DNA from: Alkalihalophilus pseudofirmus OF4
Lineage (GTDB): Bacteria; Bacillota; Bacilli; Bacillales; Bacillaceae_D
NCBI RefSeq assembly: GCF_000005825.2
Contig: NC_013791.2
Span: forward strand, 1,674,001 to 1,738,000
Reading direction: 5' to 3'
DNA length: 64,000 bases
In this document: positions 53,324-61,950 of the stretch, in pieces
How the letters are laid out: every line of letters begins with the position of its first letter
Position numbering within the stretch: the first letter of the stretch is position 1
Position numbers and translations under genes: made by a program
Notes under the pieces: model-generated
The model's database searches: none
Seen by the model: only the letters and a program-made list of their open reading frames with translations
Told to the model about the DNA's origin: nothing

Positions 53324-53384
53324 TATTTAACGAATACATATTTAACGAATACATATTTAACGAATACATATTTAAGGGAATACA
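53324..53384 (-). repeat. 15 bp tandem repeat in the ZIP leader
   Basis: Three perfect copies of TATTTAACGAATACA (53324-53338, 53339-53353, 53354-53368) and a fourth degenerate 16 bp copy (53369-53384) run directly upstream of the ZIP gene, beginning 14 bp from its start codon. Copy number may vary between strains. Confidence 0.85.
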
Positions 53385-53595
53385 AATGTTTGAAAAAATG
53401 ACGTAAGCTTATTATAATTCACTTTATCTTCAGAATCTAGGAAATTAGCCGTATTGGAGGTTTAAACAATAATAAGTAAGGAAAAGGTATAGTTCATAGT
53501 TCACAAGCAATGAATACATAAAGCATGTGAAATGCATGATTAACTACTTATAATTTATACTTAATAGATACTAAAACATTATTGGAGGCACGAAT
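53385..53595. other. intergenic region between divergent genes
   Basis: About 210 bp beyond the tandem repeat hold no gene. It must contain the ZIP and GNAT promoters. AT-rich stretches near 53545-53580 look promoter-like, but I cannot fix a -35/-10 pair. Confidence 0.35.
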
Positions 53596-54027
53596 GTGAA
53601 AACAAAACGGATTGTTGATATAGAAGATCTAGAAAAAGCCTTTCATATACGAGAAAAAGTATTTGTGGCTGAGCAAGGTGTTCCGCTAGAAGATGAATTT
53701 GATGAATATGATCATCTTGATGGAGACTGTGATCATATTTTAGCTTTTTACGATGGAATGGCTGTTGGAACGGGAAGAATCCGAGTTGTTGATGGAATTG
53801 GGAAGCTAGAAAGAATCTGTGTACTTGAGCCTTTTCGTGCCTTTGGTTTAGGCAAGTTAATCATTCAAGCGCTTGAAGAACTTGCAGAGGGAAAAAAATT
53901 GGCGAAAGTGAAACTGCATGGTCAAACTCAAGCAGAAGGATTTTATCACAAGTTAGGATATGAAACAGCTTCAGATGAATTTATGGAAGACGGTATTCCC
54001 CATGTAGTGATGACGAAGAGATTATAG
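53596..54027 (+). CDS. GNAT acetyltransferase (YjcF/ElaA-like)
   Basis: A 143-residue GNAT protein. IREKVFVAEQGVPLEDEFDEYD (about 16-37) is the mark of the YjcF/ElaA group. The acetyl-CoA loop is RAFGLGKLIIQAL and the end reads AEGFYHKLGYETAS. The start is GTG with GGAGG 7 bp upstream. Substrate unknown. Confidence 0.85.
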   Translation: MKTKRIVDIEDLEKAFHIREKVFVAEQGVPLEDEFDEYDHLDGDCDHILAFYDGMAVGTGRIRVVDGIGKLERICVLEPFRAFGLGKLIIQALEELAEGKKLAKVKLHGQTQAEGFYHKLGYETASDEFMEDGIPHVVMTKRL

Positions 54028-54155
54028 GTGATGGCAAGTATTGCTGGGAATTGGTTCAATCATCTAGTGAAGTAACACAATAATGCTGATGAAAGACTCA
54101 TAAAATCATCTCAAAAGAGACCATTACATCCAACGCCCTTCCTCAAAATAATAAG

Positions 54156-54189
54156 AAAAAGGCTGAATGGACAAGCATTCAGCCTTTTT
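54156..54189. terminator. bidirectional intrinsic terminator
   Basis: A perfect 14 bp stem (54156-54169 with 54176-54189) including A and T runs at its base lies between the convergent GNAT and fasciclin genes. Confidence 0.9.
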
Positions 54190-54201
54190 CTCTTCCACTT
54201 A

Positions 54202-54699
54202 CTACTCAGCCGGAATCAATACAGCGTCAATCACGTGAATCACGCCGTTTGATGCTTCGATGTCTGCAGTAGTGACATTCGCATTATTCACGCGTGTTGG
54301 GTTTAGGGAAATGGTCACTTCTTTACCAGCAAGTGTTTTTACTTTCATTCCGTCTTTCAAATCACTAGATAATACTTTTCCTGGTATTACGTGGTACTGA
54401 AGGATCGTTGCTAGGTCTTCACGAGCTAGAAGTTGATCAGCTGTCACCCCAAGTTCCTTTAACAGCTTGTCGAATGCTTCATCTGTTGGAGCAAATACAG
54501 TGAAAGGACCTTCTCCTTTAAGTGCATCAACAAGACCCGCTTTCTCAAGAGCGGCCGCTAATGTGTTAAACTCACCTGCAGCCACTGCAGTTTCCACGAT
54601 ATCCTTTGCCTCTGTCTGTTCTGCAGCCAATGCGTTAGCTGTAAACGAGACAACCATCATAAATGCAAGTAATACAAATGCAAATTTTGTTTTTTTCAT
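54202..54699 (-). CDS. secreted fasciclin (FAS1) domain protein
   Basis: A 165-residue exported protein with a signal peptide (about 1-25, ending NALAAE) and one FAS1 domain (about 32-163). The FAS1 boxes are seen as [15 protein letters not shown] (H1) and [16 protein letters not shown] (H2), with [13 protein letters not shown] at the end. Such domains mediate surface adhesion or protein contact. ATAGGAGGC precedes the ATG. It stands alone, with repeat copy D upstream. Confidence 0.9.
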   Translation of the reverse strand: MKKTKFAFVLLAFMMVVSFTANALAAEQTEAKDIVETAVAAGEFNTLAAALEKAGLVDALKGEGPFTVFAPTDEAFDKLLKELGVTADQLLAREDLATILQYHVIPGKVLSSDLKDGMKVKTLAGKEVTISLNPTRVNNANVTTADIEASNGVIHVIDAVLIPAE

Positions 54700-54799
54700 T
54701 TGTAAAGCCTCCTATGGTCATTGGGTTATTGTTGTAACTCGAAAATAGTATTTGCTGTATTTACCATTTAATCCGAATTTGAGGTAAATTTTTTTTCTT

Positions 54800-54985
54800 C
54801 GAGTGAAATTGACGCAATAATCCTTTGACTGAGTATAATTCCAGATTCCTTTGACGCATAAATCTTTTCAATAAACGCAATAACTGCAAATTGACGCATT
54901 TTAGCTGTCTACCTACACAATTAGAGGTTCGATCCACGCAATTACTCTCCAAACCGAGTGCATAAAAAACTTGTAAATATACAAT
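54800..54985 (-). repeat. 21-bp-period repeat array, copy D (9 units, inverted)
   Basis: The array runs on the minus strand. Reference positions are 54982, 54961, 54939, 54918, 54897, 54878, 54857, 54836 and 54815, giving steps of 21,22,21,21,19,21,21,21. Unit 1 is ATTGTATATTTACAAG, unit 5 ATGCGTCAATTTGCA, unit 7 ATGCGTC and unit 9 ATTGCGTCAATTTCA. It lies between the fasciclin gene start and the terminator of the secreted coiled-coil gene. Confidence 0.85.
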
Positions 54986-55011
54986 TGATCAGTGCAAGCT
55001 AAAGAGCACAA

Positions 55012-55043
55012 AAAATCGCGCACAGAGTTTCCACTCCGTGCAC
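55012..55043 (-). terminator. intrinsic terminator of the MMPL operon
   Basis: An 11 bp stem with two G-U pairs (55018-55028 with 55033-55043) is followed by ATTTTTTG on the minus strand, 11 bp past the stop. Confidence 0.8.
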
Positions 55044-55053
55044 GGCTTATACG

Positions 55054-56889
55054 TTACCCTCTTCTAAACAAATCCATCAGACGGGTCCAAAAATTCTCTT
55101 CTTTTTCTTCCGCATCTTCCTTTACTTCTTGTTCTTCTTTTTTAATGGCTTCAGTCTTTATGACAAATTGTACTGTATTTACATTCTCGTTTTTATCAGA
55201 GACAAAGGACACGGCTTCGAAGTCTGATTTATCATATTCTGAGATCATCGCATCAATTTCTTCTTGCATTTGCTCTGGTAAATTACTCGTTGCATCATAC
55301 AACTTAGTCGTGCCAGAACGCAGCTCGCCTGTGCCATTTTCAAGTTCGTTTGTACCACCGGAAAGCTCACCAATTCCTGAATGAATTTCATTATAGGAGC
55401 TTGATAATTCACCTACGCCATTCGTATAGCTGACAAGACCTGAGTGAAATTCGCTGTAATTCGCTGATAATTCCGCGAGTCCTTGCTGCAGCTGAGTAAG
55501 TGAATCCATGCTGTCCATATTGGCTAAAGATGAACTGAGGCCATTAGCAATGGACTTAAGCGTGTCACCCATTTCTTTTGTTGCCGAACTTACCTCATTT
55601 AATGTAGAATCCACAGCTGCAAATGCCGCAGCTACAGCAGTATACGTGCCTTTCGCTTTTTGAGCAGCTGCATACGTGTCCACTAATTTCTCTACAACTG
55701 CGGGATCTGCTCCGCTTTCATACAGGCTTTGAATGTCAGATTCACTGATTTGGTGATCAGGAATTGCTGTCATTGCCTCATCTAATGATTCATAGGCAAG
55801 CGTATAATTTTCCCTTAAGGTACTTAATCCAACAGATGTTTCATGCAATCCCTCTGCAATTTGTGTTAATCCTTGTGGCAGGCTGTTTAAGTCGCCTAAA
55901 TCCATGGTATCTGTTACTTGGAGAGAGCGGCTGATCTCTGATAAAGCTTGATCAATTGCTTTTGAGCCATTGACTAATTCACCAGAGGAACCAGCCAGCT
56001 CGCTCATGCCATTCCTAAATTGACCAGAGCCATCATATAGACTTGCAACTCCGCTGTTCAGCTCTGAAATTCCGTTTTTTAATTCCCCGACGCCGTTATC
56101 AATCTCTTTAATTGCGTCTGATAAGGAGTTGAATTCACTTGTAATCTCCTCGATATCAGGTGAATCGATTGACATTGTAGAAGGAACCGCAGCAATTTCA
56201 ATTCCATCGCTTTCAAAGTCAACAACATCTGCAGAAAGAGATAGCTTCTCTTCTTGTTCAGGCATGACAGTAAAGGTCACTTGCTTATTTTTCCCAGCAT
56301 TCGCAATCATGCCTTCTTCTGTTTCGATGTTGCTATATACGCCTTCTTCTAGCAGCATCGAAATTTGCAGCAGATAGTTTTCAAAAAATGCAGGATCTAC
56401 GTCGTCGTTTGCTTGTGTTTCAATGTTTATTTCTAAGCTGCCGTCTGCTCCAGCAAGCTCGTCAGGCGATACTTCTTTTCCGTCTAGAAAATAAGTGACG
56501 GTTATATCCCATGGCAGCTGCATCGTGCCATCCACATTCCCTTGATAATAAAACGGCCCTTTTTCTGCCTCCACTTGAACATGATCTTCCATTTGCTCAA
56601 GCTCCGTTAGATCAGTAAGGTTTTTCAAGCTGTTATAGTTACCGTAATCCATAATCGTCCCAGCTTTTGATACATTTAACGTATTCACAATATACATTTG
56701 ATCCAGGCTGCCATCAGCCAGTAAATTGGCATAGATGACTTCCTCTTTTGAAGCGAGCTCTCCTTCGGTAGGAGTGTTTGATGCAGCCTGAGCAGCAATC
56801 GTTTGAGGCGCTGCATCTACTAAAAAAGATGGAGCGACAAGCAACACAGCTAGTGCAGCAACAGGCAGTCGTTTCATTTTCATCATCAT
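55054..56889 (-). CDS. secreted heptad-repeat protein partner of the MMPL transporter
   Basis: A 611-residue exported protein with a signal peptide (about 1-26). An extracellular mixed domain (about 40-250) leads into a long region of heptad-like repeats (about 260-540, for example GVGELKNGISELNSGVASLY and GGTNELENGTGELRSG). It lacks the membrane helices of YhgE/Pip proteins but shares their repeats. It ends in an acidic stretch and basic tail (DLFRRG). Its ATG overlaps the MMPL stop by 4 bp (ATGA), so the two form a coupled pair. Confidence 0.75.
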   Translation of the reverse strand: MMMKMKRLPVAALAVLLVAPSFLVDAAPQTIAAQAASNTPTEGELASKEEVIYANLLADGSLDQMYIVNTLNVSKAGTIMDYGNYNSLKNLTDLTELEQMEDHVQVEAEKGPFYYQGNVDGTMQLPWDITVTYFLDGKEVSPDELAGADGSLEINIETQANDDVDPAFFENYLLQISMLLEEGVYSNIETEEGMIANAGKNKQVTFTVMPEQEEKLSLSADVVDFESDGIEIAAVPSTMSIDSPDIEEITSEFNSLSDAIKEIDNGVGELKNGISELNSGVASLYDGSGQFRNGMSELAGSSGELVNGSKAIDQALSEISRSLQVTDTMDLGDLNSLPQGLTQIAEGLHETSVGLSTLRENYTLAYESLDEAMTAIPDHQISESDIQSLYESGADPAVVEKLVDTYAAAQKAKGTYTAVAAAFAAVDSTLNEVSSATKEMGDTLKSIANGLSSSLANMDSMDSLTQLQQGLAELSANYSEFHSGLVSYTNGVGELSSSYNEIHSGIGELSGGTNELENGTGELRSGTTKLYDATSNLPEQMQEEIDAMISEYDKSDFEAVSFVSDKNENVNTVQFVIKTEAIKKEEQEVKEDAEEKEENFWTRLMDLFRRG

Positions 56890-58946
56890 TTCCCCTTATA
56901 AAAATTCGCTTTTAATGTCGTTTTGCTGATCACCTTATCAAGTACATAAAGCATCGCTGGCAGGAAGAACAGGACGAGTACGAACGCTAAAAGCGCCCCT
57001 CTTCCAAGCAGGAGTCCGATTGATTGCACGACAGGATTTGTTGATGTAATCCATAAAATAAATCCAATACTTGATAAAATCGATGCAGATATTGAAATCG
57101 AGAATGTTTTCTCATCTAACGTTTTAATAATCGCTTGCATCGCCGGTATTTCTCTGCGGTGTTCTTTATATGTTTCTGAAAAAAGAATCGCATAATCCAC
57201 AGTGGCTGCGAGCTGGACGGTGCTTATAATCAGATACCCAATAAAATCAAATGAGGTATTCGTAAAATAAGGGACAGATAAGTTAATCCATACGGCTGCT
57301 TGAATCGTCACAAGCAAAATGATTGGCAGCGTCAACGATTTAAAGGTGATCAACAGCACAATCGCAATCGTAACAACTGTCATCGTGTTTACAAAGGTAT
57401 TATCCTTTTGAACCGTATTCTTAATATCATACAACGTCACACTCTCACCGAGGCTTAACGTTGTATCTCCATAATAGGAAGCAGCAGTTCTTTGAACGGC
57501 TTCTACGATCCCAAACGGAATGTCTCCCTCTTTTTCAGTATCTGTATTAATAATGATTCGGCTGTAATTCTCTGAGAAGAACTCTTCTGTGATCGACTCG
57601 TCTAAGTATTCAGGAGGAATTCCTGCTCCGACGGTATTCACATATGAAATAATATTAGTCACATGATTCATCTCTTCTAACTCACTGACAAGCTCTTCTT
57701 CTTTTACTAAATCACCAGTAGGCACTAGTAAAACAATCGGCGTTGATTCTCCAAATGTCTCTTGAATGGCAATCAAGTCAGCTCCAGTGCGGGTTGATTC
57801 CGGCTGCTCTCCTAGTCCATATGTGAAAGCAGTGTTGCTTTGAGCTAAGAAACTAGGAACTAAGATTGCTAGAATGAGAATGAGTGTAGGGAATCTTACC
57901 TTCATAACCCGCCTGCCTAATCCTTCAAAGCTAGGAACAAAATTCTTGTGCTTTGTTTTGTCCATCCATTTATAGAATAGAAGCGTTAATGCTGGTAAGA
58001 ATACCATCACGCTTATAAAGCTTAGCAGGATTCCTTTCACAAGGCTTAATCCAAGGTCCGCACCGAGCTCAAAGCTCATTAACATTAAGGCCATAAAGCC
58101 GAAAAATGTGGTCGCAGCACTTGCTGAAATCGGTGAAAAGGAATCTTTCATCGCAAGCTGCATCGCTTCTTCAGGGTTATTTGTTTTCTTTCGGTATTCT
58201 TGAAAGCTGTGAAGAAGGAAAATCGCATAATCCAGTGATACGGCTAGCTGAAGGATCGGCGCTACAGATTGAGTAACAAACGAAACTTCTCCGATAAAAA
58301 TGTTCGTCCCTAAGTTAATCAGAACGGATACGCCAATCGCCGTTAAGAAAAACAACGGTTCTACCCATGATGTCGTTGATATCACGAGAATAAAAATAAT
58401 AATAGGAATAAGCAGAGCTGAAGCATACATCGTTTCAGTTCCTGCCATTTTTTGTGAGGTGGCTGTATTGACCGCTTCACCGGCCATAGCCCCGTCTTCC
58501 CCGATTAATTCATAAATCTCATCAGTGATGCGTACCTCCTCACCTGCACGAATACTGAGTTGAAATAGTGCTTTATTGTCTACGTAATAAGACTCTACTG
58601 TATCAATGTCAGCGACTTCAATCGGCGTTTTCAAGTCAATCGCATCATCTAGCCACATCACATCAGTTACGCCGTCAATGGAAGCTAACTGTTCTTTCAC
58701 TAGAAGAGCTTCTTGTAATGTGACGTTATCAACCATCACTCTTGTATCGGGTACAGAAGAAGAAAATTCATTTTCCATTACTTCAATGGCCCTTGTGGAC
58801 TGTGCTTCATCAGGCAGGTAATCAACCATATTGTAATTGACAGACACAAAAAATTGCGCTGCTACAGAGATCACCGCAAGAAGCATAAATACAATCACAA
58901 TGGACTTTTTATTTTTAATTATTCGTGCTGCTAAACCTATGATCAT
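56886..58946 (-). CDS. MMPL/RND family transporter
   Basis: A 686-residue RND-type protein with two sets of six helices. The two blocks with the GxxxDY-like MMPL motif are LQLAVSLDYAIFLLHSFQEY (near residue 235) and VQLAATVDYAILFSETYKEHR (near 582). The ATG at 58946 follows AAAGGGTGC; the open frame to 59225 runs into the divergent regulator and is rejected. It is controlled by the TetR gene next to it. Substrates of this branch are lipids or hydrophobic compounds; the specific one is unknown. Confidence 0.88.
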   Translation of the reverse strand: MIIGLAARIIKNKKSIVIVFMLLAVISVAAQFFVSVNYNMVDYLPDEAQSTRAIEVMENEFSSSVPDTRVMVDNVTLQEALLVKEQLASIDGVTDVMWLDDAIDLKTPIEVADIDTVESYYVDNKALFQLSIRAGEEVRITDEIYELIGEDGAMAGEAVNTATSQKMAGTETMYASALLIPIIIFILVISTTSWVEPLFFLTAIGVSVLINLGTNIFIGEVSFVTQSVAPILQLAVSLDYAIFLLHSFQEYRKKTNNPEEAMQLAMKDSFSPISASAATTFFGFMALMLMSFELGADLGLSLVKGILLSFISVMVFLPALTLLFYKWMDKTKHKNFVPSFEGLGRRVMKVRFPTLILILAILVPSFLAQSNTAFTYGLGEQPESTRTGADLIAIQETFGESTPIVLLVPTGDLVKEEELVSELEEMNHVTNIISYVNTVGAGIPPEYLDESITEEFFSENYSRIIINTDTEKEGDIPFGIVEAVQRTAASYYGDTTLSLGESVTLYDIKNTVQKDNTFVNTMTVVTIAIVLLITFKSLTLPIILLVTIQAAVWINLSVPYFTNTSFDFIGYLIISTVQLAATVDYAILFSETYKEHRREIPAMQAIIKTLDEKTFSISISASILSSIGFILWITSTNPVVQSIGLLLGRGALLAFVLVLFFLPAMLYVLDKVISKTTLKANFYKGK

Positions 58947-58983
58947 GCACCCTTTCTTGTCATTACACCATTTACACTTTATC

Positions 58984-59014
58984 ATTATATAAACACCGTG
59001 TTGCTTATACAACA
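58984..59014 (-). promoter_or_regulatory. MMPL promoter with TetR-type palindrome
   Basis: On the minus strand a -35 TTGTAT (59007-59012) and a -10 TATAAT (58984-58989) are 17 bp apart. The palindrome TGTTG-CTTATA-CAACA (58999-59014) covers the -35. Repression of the MMPL operon by the adjacent TetR protein is likely. Confidence 0.6.
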
Positions 59015-59094
59015 AACAGTTCTTTATGATCCGTACTTTCCCCAACACATTCACAATAACTGTTGGATAACTTTTGACAAAAGGGTGAATCAAC

Positions 59095-59661
59095 GTGAAC
59101 GCAAAATTAGATCGACGTAAAAAATATACACGTATGGTATTAAAAGAAAGCTTAATTAACCTATTAAAGGAAAAGCAAATTTCATCCATCACTGTGAAAG
59201 AATTATGTGAACTCGCTGATATCAACCGCTCGACGTTCTACTCGCATTATGCCGACCCGTATGACCTGCTTACAAAAATAGAAGAAGAAATATTAGTGGA
59301 TATGTACCAAACACTCTCAAGCTACAATTTTAATAAAGAGGATGAAGCTCTGCAGATGACCGAGAAAATACTCGAATATGTAGCGGATAACCGGAATGTG
59401 TGCCAGACGCTTCTGAGTGAGCATGGCGACCCTCAATTTCAACATAAAGTCATGAAGGTGACCTATGATTTTACAATGAAAAATTGGATGGAGATCCACA
59501 ATGCCGATGAGAAAGTATCAGAATACCTCAGCCTCTATGTGATCAGCGGCAGCTTGCATGTCTTGAAGAACTGGCTTGATAATGGCATGGATAAAACGCC
59601 AAGAGAAATGGCCGAGCTGATTCATTCATTTACTAGTTACGGGCTTGGTGCGATTAAATAA
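59095..59661 (+). CDS. TetR/AcrR family transcriptional regulator
   Basis: A 188-residue regulator with an N-terminal TetR helix-turn-helix (about 10-60, ISSITVKELCELADINRSTFYSHY) and a helical ligand domain. The last part resembles the TetR_C_33/YxaF-like group. The start is GTG with AAAGGGTGAATCAAC ahead. It is divergent from the MMPL operon, with 148 bp between starts. It probably senses the compound the MMPL system moves. Confidence 0.88.
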   Translation: MNAKLDRRKKYTRMVLKESLINLLKEKQISSITVKELCELADINRSTFYSHYADPYDLLTKIEEEILVDMYQTLSSYNFNKEDEALQMTEKILEYVADNRNVCQTLLSEHGDPQFQHKVMKVTYDFTMKNWMEIHNADEKVSEYLSLYVISGSLHVLKNWLDNGMDKTPREMAELIHSFTSYGLGAIK

Positions 59662-59684
59662 AGGGTATGTGGGCGGGTATTATC

Positions 59685-59867
59685 GGTGCAAGCGACGCAA
59701 TTACTCTGCGAAAGCAGATAATTCTGTTAGAGAGTGACGCATATCGTCCTCCAATCAGCGCATTAAAAGCAGAGTGACGTAATCCTTCTATCCATAGGCA
59801 CATAAAACAGCCGGACCCGCACAATTACTACTTTCACCAACGCATAAACGGCTTGAAATTATACAAT
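59685..59867 (-). repeat. 21-bp-period repeat array, copy E (9 units, inverted)
   Basis: Minus-strand units with reference positions 59864, 59843, 59822, 59801, 59780, 59761, 59740, 59719 and 59698, giving steps of 21,21,21,21,19,21,21,21, identical to copy A. Unit 1 is ATTGTAT, unit 2 ATGCGTTGG, unit 7 ATGCGTCAC and unit 9 ATTGCGTCG. It lies between the tetR stop and the terminator of the MBL hydrolase gene. Confidence 0.85.
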
Positions 59868-59887
59868 TCCTTTTATTCAAACAGACC

Positions 59888-59914
59888 AAAGGCACCCCGT
59901 TTGACAAGGTGCCT
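59888..59914 (-). terminator. intrinsic terminator of the MBL hydrolase gene
   Basis: A 7 bp stem (59890-59896 with 59908-59914) is followed by TTTGG on the minus strand. The T run is short. Confidence 0.55.
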
Positions 59915-59927
59915 AACTATGCAGAAG

Positions 59928-59953
59928 GAATTGAATGAATAATCATTCAATTC
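59928..59953 (-). terminator. perfect inverted repeat beyond the MBL hydrolase gene
   Basis: GAATTGAATGA (59928-59938) and TCATTCAATTC (59943-59953) form an 11 bp AT-rich stem with a 4 nt loop, 9 bp past the stop codon. It may add to termination or protect the mRNA end. Confidence 0.5.
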
Positions 59954-59962
59954 ATGGGGTGG

Positions 59963-60790
59963 TTAACTCTTTACTGTCACCTTATTTTGACTTATAACAG
60001 ACCGGACAATATGAATCGAATGCCATTCTCCGCGTGAAAAACGAGTAATAGGATAGGTTTTAGGAAATAGCTCATGATTGATCTCTTCTACACTCTTACC
60101 TTCCTCATGAAGCTTTAAGATAGTGCTCTCTAAATTAAGCAAATACTCTAATTTTCTAGTAAGTGCAACCCGGCCTTCCCTCAAGTAGCCGGCATGACTG
60201 CAAAACACATCTTCAAAGTCATACGTTAACACTCTCTTAAGAGACGCAATAATATCAGGCACATGTTCTTCGCGCAGAACGACTTTCGTTTTTTCCTGAC
60301 AATAAAGGTCCCCAGTAAAAAGCTGTCCTGTTTCGGTGTTTAAAAATGCGAAATGGTCTGCTGCATGGCCTGGTGTGTTAATTACTTGCCACAATACTCG
60401 GCTTGATTGAAAGGAATCAGTGATTGGCTGTGCTGTAAATGGCCTCCGTTTGCCCCAAAATAACTGGCGGTAGAGCGGGTAATCGGCTTTCTTTTTACAA
60501 GATGCAATCATTAAGTTGTTCATATAGATAGGAACACTAAGTTCATTTTGCAGAAAAGAGGCGCATCCAGAGTGATCTTCGTGATAATGAGTGAGGATCG
60601 CTTGATCAATCTTCAATTCTTTAAAAAAAGGGATAAAATGCTTTTCAAGAGATCTTGCTCCTGCATCAATTAAGATCCCATCTATGAAAAAGCTATGAAC
60701 ATTCAGATGGACTCCCTTAATTGAGATTGAACCGTTCCCCATGAGCACTCCGTTTACAGTCTTCACCTCAAAGTGTTTCTTCCCCAGCAT
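59963..60790 (-). CDS. MBL-fold metallo-hydrolase
   Basis: A 275-residue metallo-beta-lactamase-fold protein. The metal site is ILTHYHEDHSG (about 65-75), INTPGHAADHFAF and LFTGDLYCQ, with CSHAG as the last ligand. The N-terminal strand has FIDGILIDAGA. The C-terminal part (about 225-275) has a helical extension. The start is an ATG after GAGGGGAG, 12 bp upstream, a rather long spacing. Substrate unknown; thioester and lactone hydrolases share this form. Confidence 0.85.
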   Translation of the reverse strand: MLGKKHFEVKTVNGVLMGNGSISIKGVHLNVHSFFIDGILIDAGARSLEKHFIPFFKELKIDQAILTHYHEDHSGCASFLQNELSVPIYMNNLMIASCKKKADYPLYRQLFWGKRRPFTAQPITDSFQSSRVLWQVINTPGHAADHFAFLNTETGQLFTGDLYCQEKTKVVLREEHVPDIIASLKRVLTYDFEDVFCSHAGYLREGRVALTRKLEYLLNLESTILKLHEEGKSVEEINHELFPKTYPITRFSRGEWHSIHIVRSVISQNKVTVKS

Positions 60791-60871
60791 ACACGCTCGA
60801 CTCCCCTCTCAAGTTGGTTGTAACAGTAGTTTACCACAATTTAACAAGAGTGCCGATTTATTATTTGAAAA

Positions 60872-60908
60872 TTAAAAAAGATTCAACGGGAATCTCCTGT
60901 TGAATCTT
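60872..60908 (-). terminator. intrinsic terminator
   Basis: A perfect 10 bp stem (60878-60887 with 60899-60908) is followed by TTTTAATTTT on the minus strand, 11 bp past the stop of the ferritin-like/cupin gene. Confidence 0.8.
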
Positions 60909-60918
60909 GGGATAAATC

Positions 60919-61848
60919 TTAATAATGATTATGCTCTTCTTCAGCAGCCAGCGCATCTTCTTTCGTTTTGTGCACTGTGCCAAATGGATGCTCAGGCGGG
61001 GCATAAATGGAGTACAATTTAAGAGGCTCATCCCCTGTATTGATAAGGTTATGATAGTAGCCTGCAGGAACGAAGATCGCGTAATCATCCTCTACTTCCT
61101 GCTGCAAATACAGGTTCTCAGGAGAGTCACCCATCTGAACAATCCCTTGCCCCTCTTCAATGCGAAGGAATTGATCAAGGTTTGGATGTGTTTCAAGACC
61201 GATATCATCTCCGACATCAATACTCATTAACGTTAGCTGAAAATGTTCTCCAGTCCATAGGGCTGTTCTAAAATTGGTGTTCTCTTTTGTCGCTTCCTCA
61301 ATGTCTACAACAAACGGCTGGCCGCCGTAGTCCTCTGCCCGATGTTCGAAGTCATAGCGCAATGAATCAAGACGAGCAGCATTTTCTTGTTCGCCATTTA
61401 ATGCCCATAATAGTGTTTGCTGTACATCCGGGTGCTGCGGGACCATGCATGAGCGGTGGTACTCATTTAACCCTTCGATTTCTAATTCATACGCCTTCTG
61501 CAGTCCTTCTTGGTAGCTATTAACAGAAACAGGTTCAACATCATATACAGGATGGCTGCCAGTAAGATTTGTATACAGATTAGTAAATTGTGATAAGTAC
61601 GCCTTCTTTCCTTCGAGGGCGTAAAGAAGGTTATCTCTGTGCTCTTGATTAGGAGCCGCATTCGCTAATTGTGTATAAAGCTGAACTGCCTTGGCCTCCC
61701 TTTTCATGCCCTCAAGCAAGGCATCCGCAGCCGCTTGTTGATCATTCTCGAAGCTGTTTCTAGGCATATGATACGACTGGTTTACATATGGGTTTGAATT
61801 AGGGTAATAAGGATTAGTTCCTTGTCTTCCATAATGCAAATTGGTCAT
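60919..61848 (-). CDS. ferritin-like domain fused to a cupin domain
   Basis: A 309-residue protein with two domains. After a Tyr/Asn/Pro-rich N-terminus (about 1-30), a helical ferritin-like domain (about 35-165) carries LLEGMKREAKAVQLYTQLA and KAYELEIEGLNEYHRS, each with Glu residues in ferritin-like spacing. A cupin domain (about 175-300) follows with LETHPNLDQFLRIEEGQG, EDDYAIFVPAGYYHNLINTG and the end VHKTKEDALAA. The cupin metal residues His/Glu/His are present. The ATG (61848) touches its GGGG site; a TTG at 61839 has better spacing. Confidence 0.8.
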   Translation of the reverse strand: MTNLHYGRQGTNPYYPNSNPYVNQSYHMPRNSFENDQQAAADALLEGMKREAKAVQLYTQLANAAPNQEHRDNLLYALEGKKAYLSQFTNLYTNLTGSHPVYDVEPVSVNSYQEGLQKAYELEIEGLNEYHRSCMVPQHPDVQQTLLWALNGEQENAARLDSLRYDFEHRAEDYGGQPFVVDIEEATKENTNFRTALWTGEHFQLTLMSIDVGDDIGLETHPNLDQFLRIEEGQGIVQMGDSPENLYLQQEVEDDYAIFVPAGYYHNLINTGDEPLKLYSIYAPPEHPFGTVHKTKEDALAAEEEHNHY

Positions 61849-61950
61849 CCCCTTTATCTAAAGTTATCAAAATCATCATATGCCTAAGGAGAGATAACGT
61901 ACGTAATTTGATGGAAATTCTTTTGCGGGGTATATGGGATAAGGTGCAGA
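61849..61950. other. spacer upstream of the ferritin-like/cupin gene
   Basis: About 100 bp with no gene, holding the promoter region of the ferritin-like/cupin gene. A minus-strand frame of 64 codons reaches from here into repeat copy F but has no ribosome binding site and is not accepted as a gene. Confidence 0.4.

Noticed and set aside
54761-54952. 63-codon minus-strand frame over copy D
   Set aside because: It is made of repeat units only, with no ribosome binding site.
58947-59225. N-terminal extension of the MMPL transporter
   Set aside because: It would overlap the divergent tetR gene, and a good ribosome binding site lies before the ATG at 58946.
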